DNA from: Mansonella perstans
Taxonomy: Eukaryota; Nematoda; Chromadorea; Rhabditida; Onchocercidae
NCBI GenBank assembly: GCA_037074765.1
Contig: JBAMDO010000044.1
Coordinates: 186,001-250,000 of the forward strand
DNA: 64,000 nt
Direction: 5' to 3'
In this document: in pieces, positions 15,601-30,600 of the stretch
Layout: every line of letters starts with the position of its first letter
Numbering within the stretch: position 1 is the first letter of the stretch
Translations under genes and position numbers: made by a program
Notes under the pieces: generated by a model
The model's database searches: none
Told to the model about the DNA's origin: nothing
Seen by the model: the letters and a program-made list of their open reading frames with translations, nothing else

Positions 15601-18600
15601 ATTTCACTACTTCAGTAATTTCTTTTCATCATACTTTGCTGTTGAGAATTCGCAACACCAGGATAAGATGCATAATTTTTGATTCAAATTTGATTGCCGG
15701 AACGATAAAATTATTGTTAACGGTTATCGAAAATTCTGCGATATCCGGTTTTTGTTCTTTAGTCAAATTCCTGCAAATATGACGATGCGGTACTTTAGAA
15801 CTGTCGTAAATAAATTTGTCATTTCTTATCATAATCTGTTAACATAAATTTTTTGATTGCAGCATTTCAAAATATGACAGGATGAAACGTATGATCATGA
15901 AGATTACCACTAAACGATAATAATTGGTAAAATTCAACGTTGAAAGAACTTTTTTGTTACTTTTTTCTACAAATAGATTTCTCAAAAGATCAAAAGTAAG
16001 AATTTATGAATACATGCTCTTTTGTTATTTAAAAATATGAAACCTGAGAAATAAAAGTTTCAGTAAAAAGAAATAAATGGATGGAAGTTAAATTGACAAA
16101 AGCAACTTTCAAAATCTTCAAGGATAAAAAATAAGATAATCCGATATTCTATTTATCAGTTCTACGATAGCTGGCTGCTTACAGTAAGCGTGGAAAAAGG
16201 TAAAATGAAATGAAAGGATAATAAGAAAGAAATTACTGAATCAGGAATTACGGAAGTCTAAAGCAAAGTCACAGATGAATTGAAAATTTTCACGTCACAC
16301 TACTTCAGTGTTGTTTTCTCCATGTGTAAATTTTGAAATTAATTAGAGCAAATGAAAAATAACAGATATAATGATACAAACGTCTTCATTTTGTTTCTTC
16401 GAAACAAATTTGACACTGTAAGAACCAATTTTGATTGCTTTGCTTCTCTATCATCGACGTTGGTCAATTCGGCTATCTCGATGGAATTTTGTGTATCGTC
16501 CAATTTAATTCTTGAAGTATCAGCGATACAGTGTGCCAAAATTTGCAACAATTCGCTTATCAAGTGCAAAACTCTGTGCGTGCAAAACATTTCAATCCGT
16601 GGGAGTAGCGCTTCTGAGTTTATCACCAGAAATGCTCTATAAAAACTGGAGAATTTTATCAGGAATAATAGGAAGTCTGACCGAAAATTTCTACTACTAC
16701 CTTCTAGATATTTGCTTATTGTTTGCAAAACAGATGATATACTAGGTGATGCATATATGTTTTAGCTAACTCTTTAGTTATTTGCTTATTCAAGCTGTTA
16801 GATCAATGAATTCAGCAGTATTTTCTTAGTTCGGTGACAATTTATTTCTATTATGGTACTATTAAGTTATTTTTAATTTTACATCAGGTAAGAATTGAAT
16901 CAAATTTTTTAGTAAACTTTGATTAAAAAAATTATTTGAAAACGCTGATATAAAGCAGAATATGTGCATAATTTTGAAGTTAAACGATAATTAAACTTTA
17001 AAAAAAAATTAATTTCTGACATATACTTTTTGCTTTATCCCTTACTTGTTTCTTTTCACTAAAATATTTTACAATAGTTTTAAATTATTATCTAAACAGC
17101 TTGATTAATTTATTTTCTGCTCCATTTCTTATTTATCGATACTTATAATTATTGCTTTCTGAAACAATTAATTAATACACTTATCAAAATTATTAATTGT
17201 CAGGCTAGTGCTATGTAATAAAGCTCTTGATCTTTTCACAAAATTTAATGAAATATTTACTTCGCAATATTCAGTTGGTAATTATCCATTATAACATTAT
17301 AGGTGATTGTACTTTCCAAGGTTATCGCATCCAAAAGTAAAAATAAAAGCGATTCTTGTTGGACAATGTCATTTTTGTCTCTTACCCACCGAATTAAGTA
17401 TGTCTGCAAAAATTTCCCATTCTATGAAATGCTATGAAATTTTGTATAGAGTTTATTTCAGCAAGCATTCTATTAGCTTTTAATTAACACAATTTTAATT
17501 GGGTTACTTAAAACATTAAAAGTTCTTTTTTGCTACAAAACTTATTTTAATGTGAATACATATAATCAAATTTAATTCAATTTAATAATCCATGATGAGT
17601 AACATATTTAATTGACTCAGAAGAATCCTTGCAGTTCCATTCTTCTTTTTTTTGAATGAACAGGAATAGTAATTGTTCTTTTTTTTGGTACTAATATTTT
17701 TTTAAGTTAATCCTAACTTAAAATTTTTTTATTTTCTTTATTTATCTAGAAATGCATTTTGTATTTTGTGTTGTCCAACTAATAATTTGTTAAATATCAC
17801 AACAGCCTCGTTCGTTGAAGCAAAAGAAATAATTAAATTGCAAACCTTAAATTCTCCAACCATAAATTTAAACGAAAAATGAAGTCGTTTATGAAATAAT
17901 TTAAACAACATATTAGTATCTAAGTGATAGTTCTGTAAAATAACCTTATTTATCATATTGTATTCAATTATTATTATTTAGCAAAAAGAAAATGCTTTTA
18001 ACATTGTTTGTTACCTATTGTTTATAGTTGCTTATCTGGTTATTGAAAAAATCTCAAATGGATTCAAATTACGACGAAAATTTTGAAGTGTTAAACATGA
18101 ACGATAACGGGACATTGTAAAATTAAGAAAACACGAACTATCCTTTCATATCAATTGACAAGAGCATGTGAAATAAACAAAATCATTCCTGCTTACTTCA
18201 CAAATTTGAATCCATTTATATTATAATATCTTCATTGAAAAGTGTTGCATGATAAAATCACAGTAATTATGTTACTATATGATGACTAAATGAACTGATT
18301 CCAAAAATTTATGACTACTATTAAATATACCTTGAACAAGGGCCAAAAAAATACAAGCGATGAAATATTGAATTGTTTCATTGTGATATTATTAGCTGTG
18401 TCTAGAAAAAACTTACCATAACTTTTTTGTTAATACTGCAACTTTTTTACGGAATGATTGTTGAGAAAAGAATACTGTCATCATGGTTATTTTTCAAATC
18501 TAACAAATAAAATTTATGATGAATGTTATATAAGTGCTGCTCTATACTACCTCTAGCTGAATTCGCTATAGGACCGGATTTCGAAAGCTGTTTAGTGGAT

Positions 18601-21600
18601 CCTGTAATTCGTTCTGCTGAAATACCATCTTCACCAGCTGCTCGAAATGATCTCATTCCCGAATTTACATTTTTCGGCAATATTTTTTCAACTGTTAACA
18701 AATCGTTAATCTAAAATTAAAATTATATTTAGGTAATTAATGATAGCTGTGAAACATGAAAAACATGCTGTTACTGCTATAACAATTAACTTTCGAATAC
18801 CCGATAAGTTATGATAGAAAAAACTATAGCGAAATTAAATTTGAAAACAATTTACAAATACTTAGGAAAAAATTAAAAAATTCATTCTAACAATGAGAAA
18901 TATGTAGTAAGATAAAATCATAAAACTATAACGGTGAAGTACAATGCATTTTTTACAAATGTACAGTTGTATATTATTCGTTCAGTTTCTGCCGGATAAT
19001 ATTTCATCTCATCATTTGAAAATTTCTTATTTGAACATCCAGTCATTCTGTACAGATGTATTGCAATGTACTTTCTCAATCATACGATCTATCAGGAATG
19101 ATAAAACCGGTTTAATCTTTCATCCTTCCTCCTTCGATTAATCTTGCATCAACTAAACCTTAACATGCGGTGCAAGAAATTCCTGCCATGAATTCAATAA
19201 TGCAACAAAAAGGAATTTTCGATCTGATTTTGATATATTGAAAAATTCGGATGCTATGAATTGGTTGTTCCAATAATTATGTCGTTCTGTTTCATCCTTA
19301 TTCATCGAACAATGCAGCAAGAAAAGCATAAGCTTACAACTTGCACATGCATTCATTACTGTTGCATGTCGTTTCACTCCACTCATTGAACTTTGACATA
19401 CGGTTAAAATCTGCAATAAAAGACAAAATTGCATGACAATGACAATTGTTCATCAAACAAAATATTAATTTTTTTTCAAGATTTAAAGATTTAATATTAA
19501 TTTTTCAAGATCTTTTCAAGATTTAAATGGACTTTTATAAAAGGCTTGCAAAATTTTATAAAATAGAATATAAAATTACAAAATATAAAGCATAAAATTT
19601 GAACCAAATCATCACGTAAATCCAACGCTTCACTTAAAGCTTTACATAAGCATAAATCAAGCCATTCATCATATTTTGTTAATGTATGATCGATAGATTT
19701 TTGCAATTCACGTAATACATGGAGCCAAGATAATATGAATGACGTTCCTCCTAGTCGTAGTAATGTCACATCACTAAATTGTGAAGGGAAATTCCTCAAT
19801 TTAATCAAATAATAAAGAAAAAGACTTTAATAACTTGTTATTAATCCGTGTAATTTCTCCGAGATTAATTAAGATTACATGTATGAGCACATTTTAGAAG
19901 TATAAATTTTTGAGCATAAAATAACTTCAAAGAGCGCTTCCTGCATAAATTGTTTACTTACTTATCATTTTTTATTTTTTCGATGAAATAAAAGTTCATA
20001 ACCTTTGTTTATCCCAACATTTACTATCAGAAAGCCTTAAATGCGGTTCGTCTGTACGAATGATAACTTCACTACCGCTAATCCAATCCAACAAATTTTG
20101 ACGATTGACAAGTCCTTTTAACAAAATATTTGGCACATATAACTCTACAATGAAATACGTAAATTTCAAACATCTAAAAAGAAAACATTAAAATGCAAGA
20201 AGTAAAAATTTAATTGAAAAAAGGTTATTCAGCATTATAAAGCTTTATTTTGCTAATATACATTCCTGCTATTAAATCATTGTTATTCATCAGTGAAAAA
20301 AATGACCTATTGACAGTAATGATTACAATCAATATCACTGATTACAATCAAACAATCAATAGTATGATTATTTATGTTTTTCAATTACTGACCAATTTTA
20401 GATATATTTTCATTTGGACTTTTTCATTTGACGCAACTCAATTAAATGGTTCATATTAATAATTACTATCGTGATCATTATCGTTGTCTATAGTTTTCTA
20501 ATTATCGGCAAGTTTAAGGTTTATTTTCAATTCATTCTTAATGTATGGCTTATGGAACATTTTACACAATGCATTAAGAAGTTCATCAGTATTTCGCTTT
20601 ATCCTTTTTCAGATGTGTACAGTCAGTATCTCACTTTTATATTAAAAACACTAAAATTTTGATTGAAAAAAACAAACTCAAAAATTCATAAATCTTCAAA
20701 AATATATCTTTGAAAATGAACGGTGAATAGTGGAAAAAATCTGATAAAAATAGTAATATACCGGTAAGGATGATTAAATTGCTATGTCGTAATCGTCTTG
20801 ATATATCCAATTTCTTCCAATTAGTTAAAAAATCTGTTTGCCAATTGTTAATTGAAGACTTACTTTCTCTCGCATAAACAATTTTTGCAAATTGGGCGTG
20901 ATAAAGCGTTTGCGTGTCAAAGCATATCATTTGCATGTTCTACATTTATCAGTAATAGTTCTCAGCTCTTTTATATTTATATACATATATTTACACTTAA
21001 TTAAAATTTCCTTATGCCTCCTACGTTTTTTTTAAAAGGAAATTAATTTTTAAAAGAAGGAAAAAAATTTTTTCAACAAAAAGAATGATTTAGGAAAACA
21101 AATTTTAACGTATATTTAGAAGACAAATGTCAACGTAATAAGTCACTAAAATAACGCGACAAAAGGACTAAATCAAAACTGTTGTCACCAACACTGACAT
21201 TTTGATTAATCGAAAAAACATGCAAAGAACATTCTTGTCCATAAATTGTCATAACTGTCCAATGCATCCTGGAAGAGTGCCTCGCACTGTCTTCAGCATC
21301 TCTTAACGATTGGTCTTCAATAATATTTCCTTGGAAAAATGTAAGGTAAAGAGGTGGTAGGCCAAAATTAGCACTCACTTCAGGTAGCAATGAATCTGAA
21401 ATATATTACTGTAATCATAAAAAGGTTCTGGAGTACGATGAACAAACGAAAAGTAAGATTTTATGTGATAAAAAAAAAAAAAAGAAAAAAAAAAGAAATC
21501 ATGAGAATATTTCAAGTGATAGGAATAATTTTAAATTGAGAACCGAAACTTAAATCGAATAAGCAAATGTTTCTGTAAAAATTAGGAAATTGATAAAAAA

Positions 21601-24600
21601 TCTAATTTACTCTGAACAGAAGGATTGTTTTTTTCGGTGATCGGTTGCTTGTGACATTTCAAAGCACATGAAGCATAGGTATGTTGTATTACCGAAATTG
21701 GATTAATTGCTGTTAACATCATTTCCGCTCGTTTCGTAAGTCGTTCCATCACTTTGATACTTAGTGGTGTAAGAAAGATCTATGAGTGATAAGTTCATCG
21801 ACAGCTAATTTTGGTAAACAAATAATTTTGATTTATTAAAAAATATTTCAGTGATGAATAAGAATAATGGTATTTACTAATAACAAAAATAATAATAAAG
21901 CAATAGCTAGATATCTAATTAATAACAAGATTTGTTGAGAAAACTATTTCATAATAGTCTGATGCGGAAAATAAACTGTAGACAAAATTTAAAAAAATAT
22001 CAAAATAATCTTCCTGGTTCTGAAACAGGGGAAAAAAAATTGATAGATGGATAAAACCTTTGTCACTGAAGAAATATTGCCCCATCCATAAATAACTTTA
22101 GGATCATTGCCCCAATCAGTAGGTCGTTGATCGTACGATATCATTTGTATATTACGCGTATTTTGCCTCCATTCTCTTGATAAAATGTTTTCCCCACTTT
22201 TAGTTTTAACCCGCGCACCAATCAAATGCATATCATTAATGCCATTTCGAATCTAAAAATATTTGATCAAATACCACTTATTACCATGTGTTATCGGATA
22301 TTTCATTGAATGTTTTTTAATAGCCCATAAATATTAATTCGTTTACATAAAATATTTTACGTCGACAACCTGCAGAAAGGATCCATAAGATATTAGCTAA
22401 TATCGATAAATTGTCAAGCAGAAATAGAACTGTTTAACGCAAATCGGTTATGAAAACCTGACGTTTGAATATGCTAATACAATTTAGGATAATGTCAACA
22501 GGTTTGCTATGTTTACTGAATCACGATTAGGCATAAAAGATTTACTAGTTTAAATCGACTGAATATGCTTGTTTCACTGGTTTTCTTGAATTGTATTTGA
22601 TAAACATTCAAAAAACTATAATAAGTATCGAAAAGAGTTCCCGAAGTTTTGAATGATTTGGATTTTTTTGGATGACTGCGAGTTATGCCTGATTTCTGCA
22701 AAGCGTGGAACTTCCGATGGTTTTTAAAAATCAGCTTAATCTATTTCGAAAGAGAAACAAGTTAACTTCAAAATTATAACTTACAGATTTTGAAGTTCTA
22801 GAAAGATTGAGAAGTAAATGAAGGTTAAATGGATTTATTTGTTCACGGAACTTCAGTAATTTTACAATCTGATGATCATGAAACCGTCTTTAGAAATTTA
22901 TTGATCAAGATCTATAACATGAACAAAATCAGCCAGTATGTTCATGTTTATACAGATCAATTATGCTTGACTCTTTATCATTCTGTCCAATTTGGCCAGA
23001 TTATTATCAGTTTGAAATGCTAATGCTGAGGTGGATTCGTGTTTTTTCTATCCTGATATTTTTGATCTTTCTCAAGGCAATTTATCTATAGAAGATAAAT
23101 TTTTTGCAAAATATAAAAGTACCTTATGTTCGCCGGAAAAGATTTTAATGTGCGAATCCTTTTCTTCTAATAACCTTTAAAAAAGTAAATGAAATCATAC
23201 GCGTAAAAATTCAAACCGAATATGTAAATAATTGACAAACTAAAATGAAAATTTTTAGCGCACTTTGTCGATGAACGTATAATACTTTGACCAAAACCAG
23301 GCTGTCTAGGCTCATTGTTAATTTGCGTTCGTGCAAGTCTTTGCATAAAGTCAGCCATAAAAATGCAACCACTATAAAGCACATGAATTCTGAACATTTA
23401 TCAAAAATATTAATCATATCTGGTAATCTGATTTTATCAATTCTATGTTATTGCAGTGCCAAGCTTTTCGAATGCGCATTAACTTCATCAATGAAAGTAA
23501 TTTGAATAGGAATTCAAATTAAATAATTATAATACAAATGCACAGGGAATTCCTCTATCAATTAAATTGACTTTTTGTCCAAAGAAATTGACTGCAGCAA
23601 CCTTAATACAGAAATTTTACAGATAAATTTTAAAAAAAAACTGAAAGACTAAAGAACACAGATAATCAAAAAGAAAAATTCCTCATTAATTATTCCAATA
23701 TGAGAATGATACGATGTATATGCATGAAGATTTCGTTTCTGTTTATCGTAACCTACTCTTAAGATGATTAAGTAACGGTCATTAATTCTGGTCGCCTATG
23801 ATATCAGCTGTTAAGTGGTTACGCGGTTTCTAAGTTCCGATATGTAATTTTAGCATTGAAGCTATGTGCGCATTATTGTAATGCTCATACAATTGATAAT
23901 CAATTAATGACCATTACTTAATCATCTTTCATGACTCTTAACTTACATATAAATCACTGCAAAATATATCATTTTTATTTTTAAAATAGAAAAAATTTTT
24001 TCCCTTACCTACAGTCGTCTTCGCCAAAAAATGCAAAACTTCCGTAACAACCACACTTGGCCTCATTTAGCCATAAGAAATATAGTCTAGAACATTTGCA
24101 AATGAAGTTTAATCGCTTGGAAAAATTTGTATAACCAAACCGTTCTTTGTTAAGATGAAATGTAAAGAAAAAAAGAAGTTAAATACAAATACAAAAGAAA
24201 ACAATGGAATTTTATTAAAGCTTAATGATACATTAGGAAGAAGATTACGATTTGTTCTCTTCTCCTGATTAAGCAAAATGATAAGTTCTAATGATTGATA
24301 AATTGAGAAAATGATTTATGAGCGATTAAGGAAAGAATAAAAGAAATAGATGATAAGAAAAATTATCTTCCCTGCTTTTTTTTTTTTTTAGTCAAAATTC
24401 TTTTATTTTTGTTTGCTTAGCTTAATGACCAGATTAACGAAGAACCGTTTCGTATATTCGTCGTGCATCATCAGGAATTTCTTCCGCTCATTCATAAGAT
24501 ACAAATTTTTTGATGAAAATGGTAGCTGAATTTCAAATTCGATATCTTGAAAAAAAGCTGATCCACATTCAAGCCATTCATCATCATCATCAGCCCCATT

Positions 24601-27600
24601 GTGTACTAAATATTTGATAAACTGTTTGAAATCCAACTGAAAAAAATTTTGCATTTGCAGTAAAATTTCAATACTTTCCTGAAAAAAATTTTTGACTTGC
24701 TTATAATAGTGTATGTGGCGAATATAAAATTGTTATAGTTATTAATGAATTATTTGAATTTGTTGAATTTGATAATTTTAATGGCAAAATAGCTATTCAC
24801 CTGAAGGATACCAAAAAGAAAACTTGTGCAAAAGGAGAATTCATGACAGTTACATGTACACATTCGACATGGTTCAATTGATAAGCATGTCATGGTGATA
24901 TCTTCCATAATGACAATATTTATCAAATCGATACCAACACGAAACAAAACGTACTTTAACTGCAAGAGTTAATATTGCTTTTGTTTCTTTACGCTCAATA
25001 TATTTGTCAATCGTGTGAAAATAATTTGGCATCAAATCGAAGTTTATTTTTTGTGTCAGTGGTAAAAGTTTATATTTGATATCTAAATATTTAAAAACAA
25101 TGTAGTTTATCATGTGGACCTTTTATATCAACACGATAGCAATGATTCATGCATTGTCGCAGAAGTACTAAGGTTTAAAATGTTTTCTAATTATAGCATT
25201 TCATATTAGAAAATATTTAAAATCTTTCGTAAGTACGTAAGCAGTTAAGCAGTAAATGGTTAAAGAGTGCAAATTTATTTAAGAGTTTCATGTTTAATCA
25301 GCCAAAAAAAAGAAAACCAAACATTTCTGGAGCACTCGCAATTCTGGGCAAGGTTTTCTGGATCAACCAATGCAAGATTTGAATGTGGACAAGTGCGCAG
25401 ATCGTTCATATGTTGGCATATATCATATCTGAAGTTAGCAGAAATTGAGAAGAAAATGCTTTGAATTGGACAATAACGCCTTCTTCTTTTATTCCTCTCA
25501 ACAGTTACAACAGTTTCCTAAATAATTCATAGTTCAATGTGTTTTGTTAGCAAATCTGAAGCATACACGTGTCCAACTGACAGGATATCACGCAATCACG
25601 TTAATATAATTAATGACGATGACAGAAATATAAAGGAAAATTGATTAAATTATTTAATTATTTTCTCCTTTCCAAATGCATGCTTCAGCAAATTTAATGA
25701 ATTGTGTCAACACACAAAAATATTGTCTCAAATGTAACAATTTACTGTGTCAAATATCTTACTGATATCGTGAAAAATCAATTACGGAATGTTCCGATTA
25801 TTTAATATACTCTGAAAGATTTCTTTGGATGATTACAGTGAATTCAGGAAATTAAAGACAAATGATACCTTAGATTAGTTTTAAAGAAGTAATCAGAAAT
25901 AAAAACAAATGATCTTTGTTTTTTAGTTCAACAAAAATTGAAAAAAAAGGAAAAAGAAAAACAAGCGATGACTGAGATACAATTAAAATGATTGCAAAAG
26001 TATTGATGCAATTACAAAGGATTTTGGAAAAATGTTTTAAAATGAGATGAAAGATAGAGCGGTTTTAAATTTCGAAAGAAACTCCTCTATGTACAGTAAA
26101 GCCAAGATAAAGTCATTGCTTCACCGTTTGAAACTTCGTCGTTTTGTTAATATTGGAGACCGGAATAAGAATGATTAATGAGAAAATATTGTTAAACTAA
26201 TATTGTATTATAGCAAAATTAACAACATTATCACAATTTACTTTTAACTTTCAGGTTTTGTAACTTTCTGTGCTTTTTTTCTATTGTTAAAAATTGTTTC
26301 ATTTTTTTACGTTGAAACGATCTGTTCATAGAATAAGAAATCACGAAAAAATTTAAAATAGAAAATATATACAAACTAACATTTTAGGTACCAAAAGTTC
26401 TTCATCGACTGCTAGAGCTAATAGCAAAAAACCTTCCAACATTTGTGCAAGACATACTAACTGCAATGAAAGCCATTTTAATCTGACATTTTTTTCAAAA
26501 TTCAGAATCCTTTAAAGAGGTAATTTTATGCATTGCTACAGAATTTTTTAACACAATACTACTTACAGTTAAAGAAAACTATACGCTTGCTTTAAATTTT
26601 TGGCTATTCTGATTGTCCCAATTTTAGTAACCATAATAACTTGGCAACGTGACCGACCGATATTATTTCTTAATTCTATTCTGTTTAATCAATAGAATTT
26701 TTGAAAATTGGACAAATAGATCGACTGAATTCAGAGAATCATCTTATAATGATTGAGCTTTCACATTTAAAAATAGATAAATGGATTAAATTGATTCATT
26801 TAAGATAAAATTAAATATATTTACTTGTGTTGGATCAATTTTAACTGAAATTTTTCCTACAATTATTTCCCATGCACATGCATATTCGACAACACCTGCA
26901 TCCCATGGAATGTGCAATTCGGATGAAAACGACTCAATGCGTACAGCAATCCGGTCAATTGATAGAAAACCATCTTCCACATTTTTGAATGAATCAGACT
27001 TTCGGAAAGATATCTGCAATCCAGCCATAAACACCTAAAAACTTTCAATTTTCATATTCATTTTTCAAATAAAAAATTATTGTAAGTGGAAATTTCCTTT
27101 TTTTTTCGAGAAAATATGATAAAGCTAGACTTTTCGCATAATTTAATGAAAAATAGAAACTGAAATAGTTATTAATATGATTTACGTGAAGTTTCTAAAC
27201 AATGGAAAAATTTTAATCTTTTTGTTTTCAAATTTTCGAAAGCTTAAAAATTTGTGCATATAAAACAATTTTAGATGATACAGACTAAAAAGATTTTCAA
27301 ACTTAAACCAACTTGAAGTCGGAAATCACGGATTTCTTGTACAACTTCTATGACCATAATGTCAAATTTCATTGTTGGACAAGTATCTGCAAATAAGGCA
27401 GTATGTTATGAAGATATCGAGAAATTAATAAATTTGCAAGTCCAAAAATGTAAAACTGCAATGAATTACCGGGATTTTCACCCACTGTTTTGATAGTATG
27501 GACAAGGCAATGGCCATGAGCCTCCTTAAACCGAATACTTAATTTTATATTCAGCGGTCGATATTTCTCAGCTTCGCGTTTCACATGTCCGTAAAGTCTT

Positions 27601-30600
27601 CTAGAAAGTAATGCATGGGCATGGTATAAATCCATGTTTGACTGTTGCTGTAATTTACTAAATTTACGACAACCGTTGTATGTCAGAAGATTTTTAAAGT
27701 AGTAAGCATTAATTGAAGTAATCGCTGTATGAATATTCAAATGAATAAAGACAAGAATTAATAATGAAATTAAAAGTAGTTTGAAATAAGTTATTTCTTC
27801 AACTGGCAGAATTATTAATTGTATTATATAATTCTGAACGTAGCAAATTTGGATTTCATAAAAGAAAACATGCTATTGAAGCTTTCGCTTTTCCTTGATG
27901 TATATTCATGCGACATTATTTAATTTTGAAATTTTCAAATAAAATAACTAAGCCTATCTCAAAAAAACTCCGTTATATCCTAACCTGACTGTATGAATTG
28001 AAATAATCATTGATAAAGTTTTTGAAAATCCATAATGTAAAACCGGTAATGAACATTTCAGGTAACTGAATTACAAGCTGAAACGGTCAATAACTTCCTT
28101 TATTTAAAATCATACAACTGTTTTAAGGAATAAAGCAATAAAAGAATAAAGTTACAAAGAATGTTTATAAGTAATGTTCGGATTATATAAATACGTCTGC
28201 AGTAACGTACGTCTATTTGCGCCGAATCAGGTTGTAGCTGAAATGGATGTGTTGAATACTGCATTGTGGTAGTTTTAACTAGGGCTGTCAAATCACTTTG
28301 ATAAGGAGAATAAATGGGATGCCACATATAATCACATGTAAATGTAATTTGCCGAGTACGCAAAAAATCTAGCCAACCCTAGAACAAATTAATTTTTTTC
28401 CGAAAAATTTCCAAAGTAACGTTAAATAAAAAGTAGCTAAAAACGAAGAGTGGCATTTTTTAAAAGAAATGAAAATGCATAATGAGAAATAAAAAAAGAA
28501 AATTCGAAAAATATTATCCAATGAATTTCATTGTAATATTTGAGGGACAAGGATAGTGATAGAAATGACTGAGTTATGACAAAGAATATATTTTGACCAA
28601 TAGTAAAATTTTCCGATCAGAAGAAATTAAATAATTAACAAAAGTAACTCCATCGAAATCAAGAGCTGTTGGCACATGAATAGTTGAATATTTCGCGAAA
28701 TGAAATGAATTATCATAAAGTGCATGCAATACTGGCGATAATGTACTTCGTTGAGGTATATAAAATTTGATAGCAACCGCTTCACTGGCGACCATTTCCG
28801 GTTTACAATGGTACATTTGAGGACAAAAATCAGTCATACTCAAATTGCAACTGACTGTAAGCCGTCTCGCAGCAAGAGCAATCAGGAAGTTGTTCGATGG
28901 ATTGCTAAATCATTTGCCGGAAATAAATTTGAAAACTTTGAAGACTTTTAGAAATAATTAAAACTAATAATTTGAAACTATTCTTAAAATGAACTATATA
29001 TTTTGAATATTTGAAAAACGTCCAAGCGTCAAATTTGGTAGATGTAAAAATTTACAAATACTTCCTACAGCGATTTACTAATCAGCATCTCAATGTAGCT
29101 CATAGAGAAAGACAGAAAAAAAAACATAAAAGCAAGTAGACTAAGCTTTTACATTCTTGAAACTACGATATGGAACCAGTTCGAGCTATACTGGAAAATA
29201 TATCTCGTTCAGAGATATTCGATATTCAATACCAAAAAAATTTTCGGTAAAATGTTTCTTTAGAATGTAACGCAATGGATTTCTCTTTCTATTTCAAAAT
29301 GGTGATAGCATTTGTTGTTATTATTGACGGTGCAGGTAAGTGATGATATACCTTTCATCCACCCAATTTTTATCGTTCGTAATAAAAATGAATTTCGCAT
29401 TACTGAATTCTATCCGACAATTCCAAATTTTTGGCACAAATCGCACCAAATCTTGTGTATTGTATGCCCAAAATTCACTCACAAAGTCCTGTGATATTCA
29501 TTATATCCATATAAGGATCATCGACTTAATTCAAATTTAATTCAGATTAATTCAAAAAAGTCATGAAATTGAGGCCCATGAATATAAATCAAAACTGGAA
29601 AAATACCTGAATGAAGAGGACGTGATCCCAAATGCACCATGTTGTTGCCTGATTCATTTTCATAAAAACTTCACATTTCTGAAGTTGTCCGTATTGTCTT
29701 GGAATGCGTATATTACACTTCACGTCCACTTCTTCATAAGAAATTAATTTCCGAAATCCGGAAGTTAGCAAAAACCGTACATCTTTCATGCTGAATCGTA
29801 TCGTTGTTTTGTATCCTTCTTCGGTGATCACCAACGGATTTTCCATCTTAGTTTGCAAATATTAAACAAAAGTATTATTGAGTTATTAATTCAACAAAAA
29901 ATCTGGCTTAAAATTTAAGTTAATTGATAACTTTAACAGATTCCACTGCTACATATTACTGTCTACTTAATTTCATTGTAGTTCAAATCCTATAAGACAT
30001 ACTACCACTCTTACTGCGTTCCATCACTAATAATCAAAAGGCTACTTTGAAATCATCCACAATATTAAATGTCAAAATTTTCATTAGCTGATCAAAGCCA
30101 GCAAACATGTATCCTTGTTTACTTTAGATGCCTTTAAAAATGTCCCTCTTTAAAGGGATGACTACACAAATAACTTAATACAGTACTAATCCCAACATAC
30201 TCTTATCAGTAATCCATTGTTGATAATTATAGATATAGCATTCAAATTATCATGTCGCATGAACCATAAGTTGATCGTTGTTCTACCACTCATCGTTAGC
30301 TTTATCAGTGGCATTCTATGCTCTCCACTTTCCGGTAATTTACTGAGAACCGAATAAAATTTTTTAAATTTGACGCAAAGTTTTCATTTAAATGATAAAA
30401 GAGGCAAGAGAAACTGATAGGTAAAAGACAAAATTGCAAGTATCAGAATATTACGTATATATTTGTCGTAAACCAACTCTTATCTTGGACAAACATTAAC
30501 AACTGACGACGAATTACTAATTATTTTTTTTATAATTTTTCTCACAAATGGAATCAGCATGAAATTGAAAAAATTGTTAGTTTCATACGTACGTGGATAT

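Noticed and set aside
16352..16745. Plus-strand open segments opposite 16.34-16.73 kb
   Set aside because: They mirror a minus-strand open segment assigned to BLTP1, with no separate homology.
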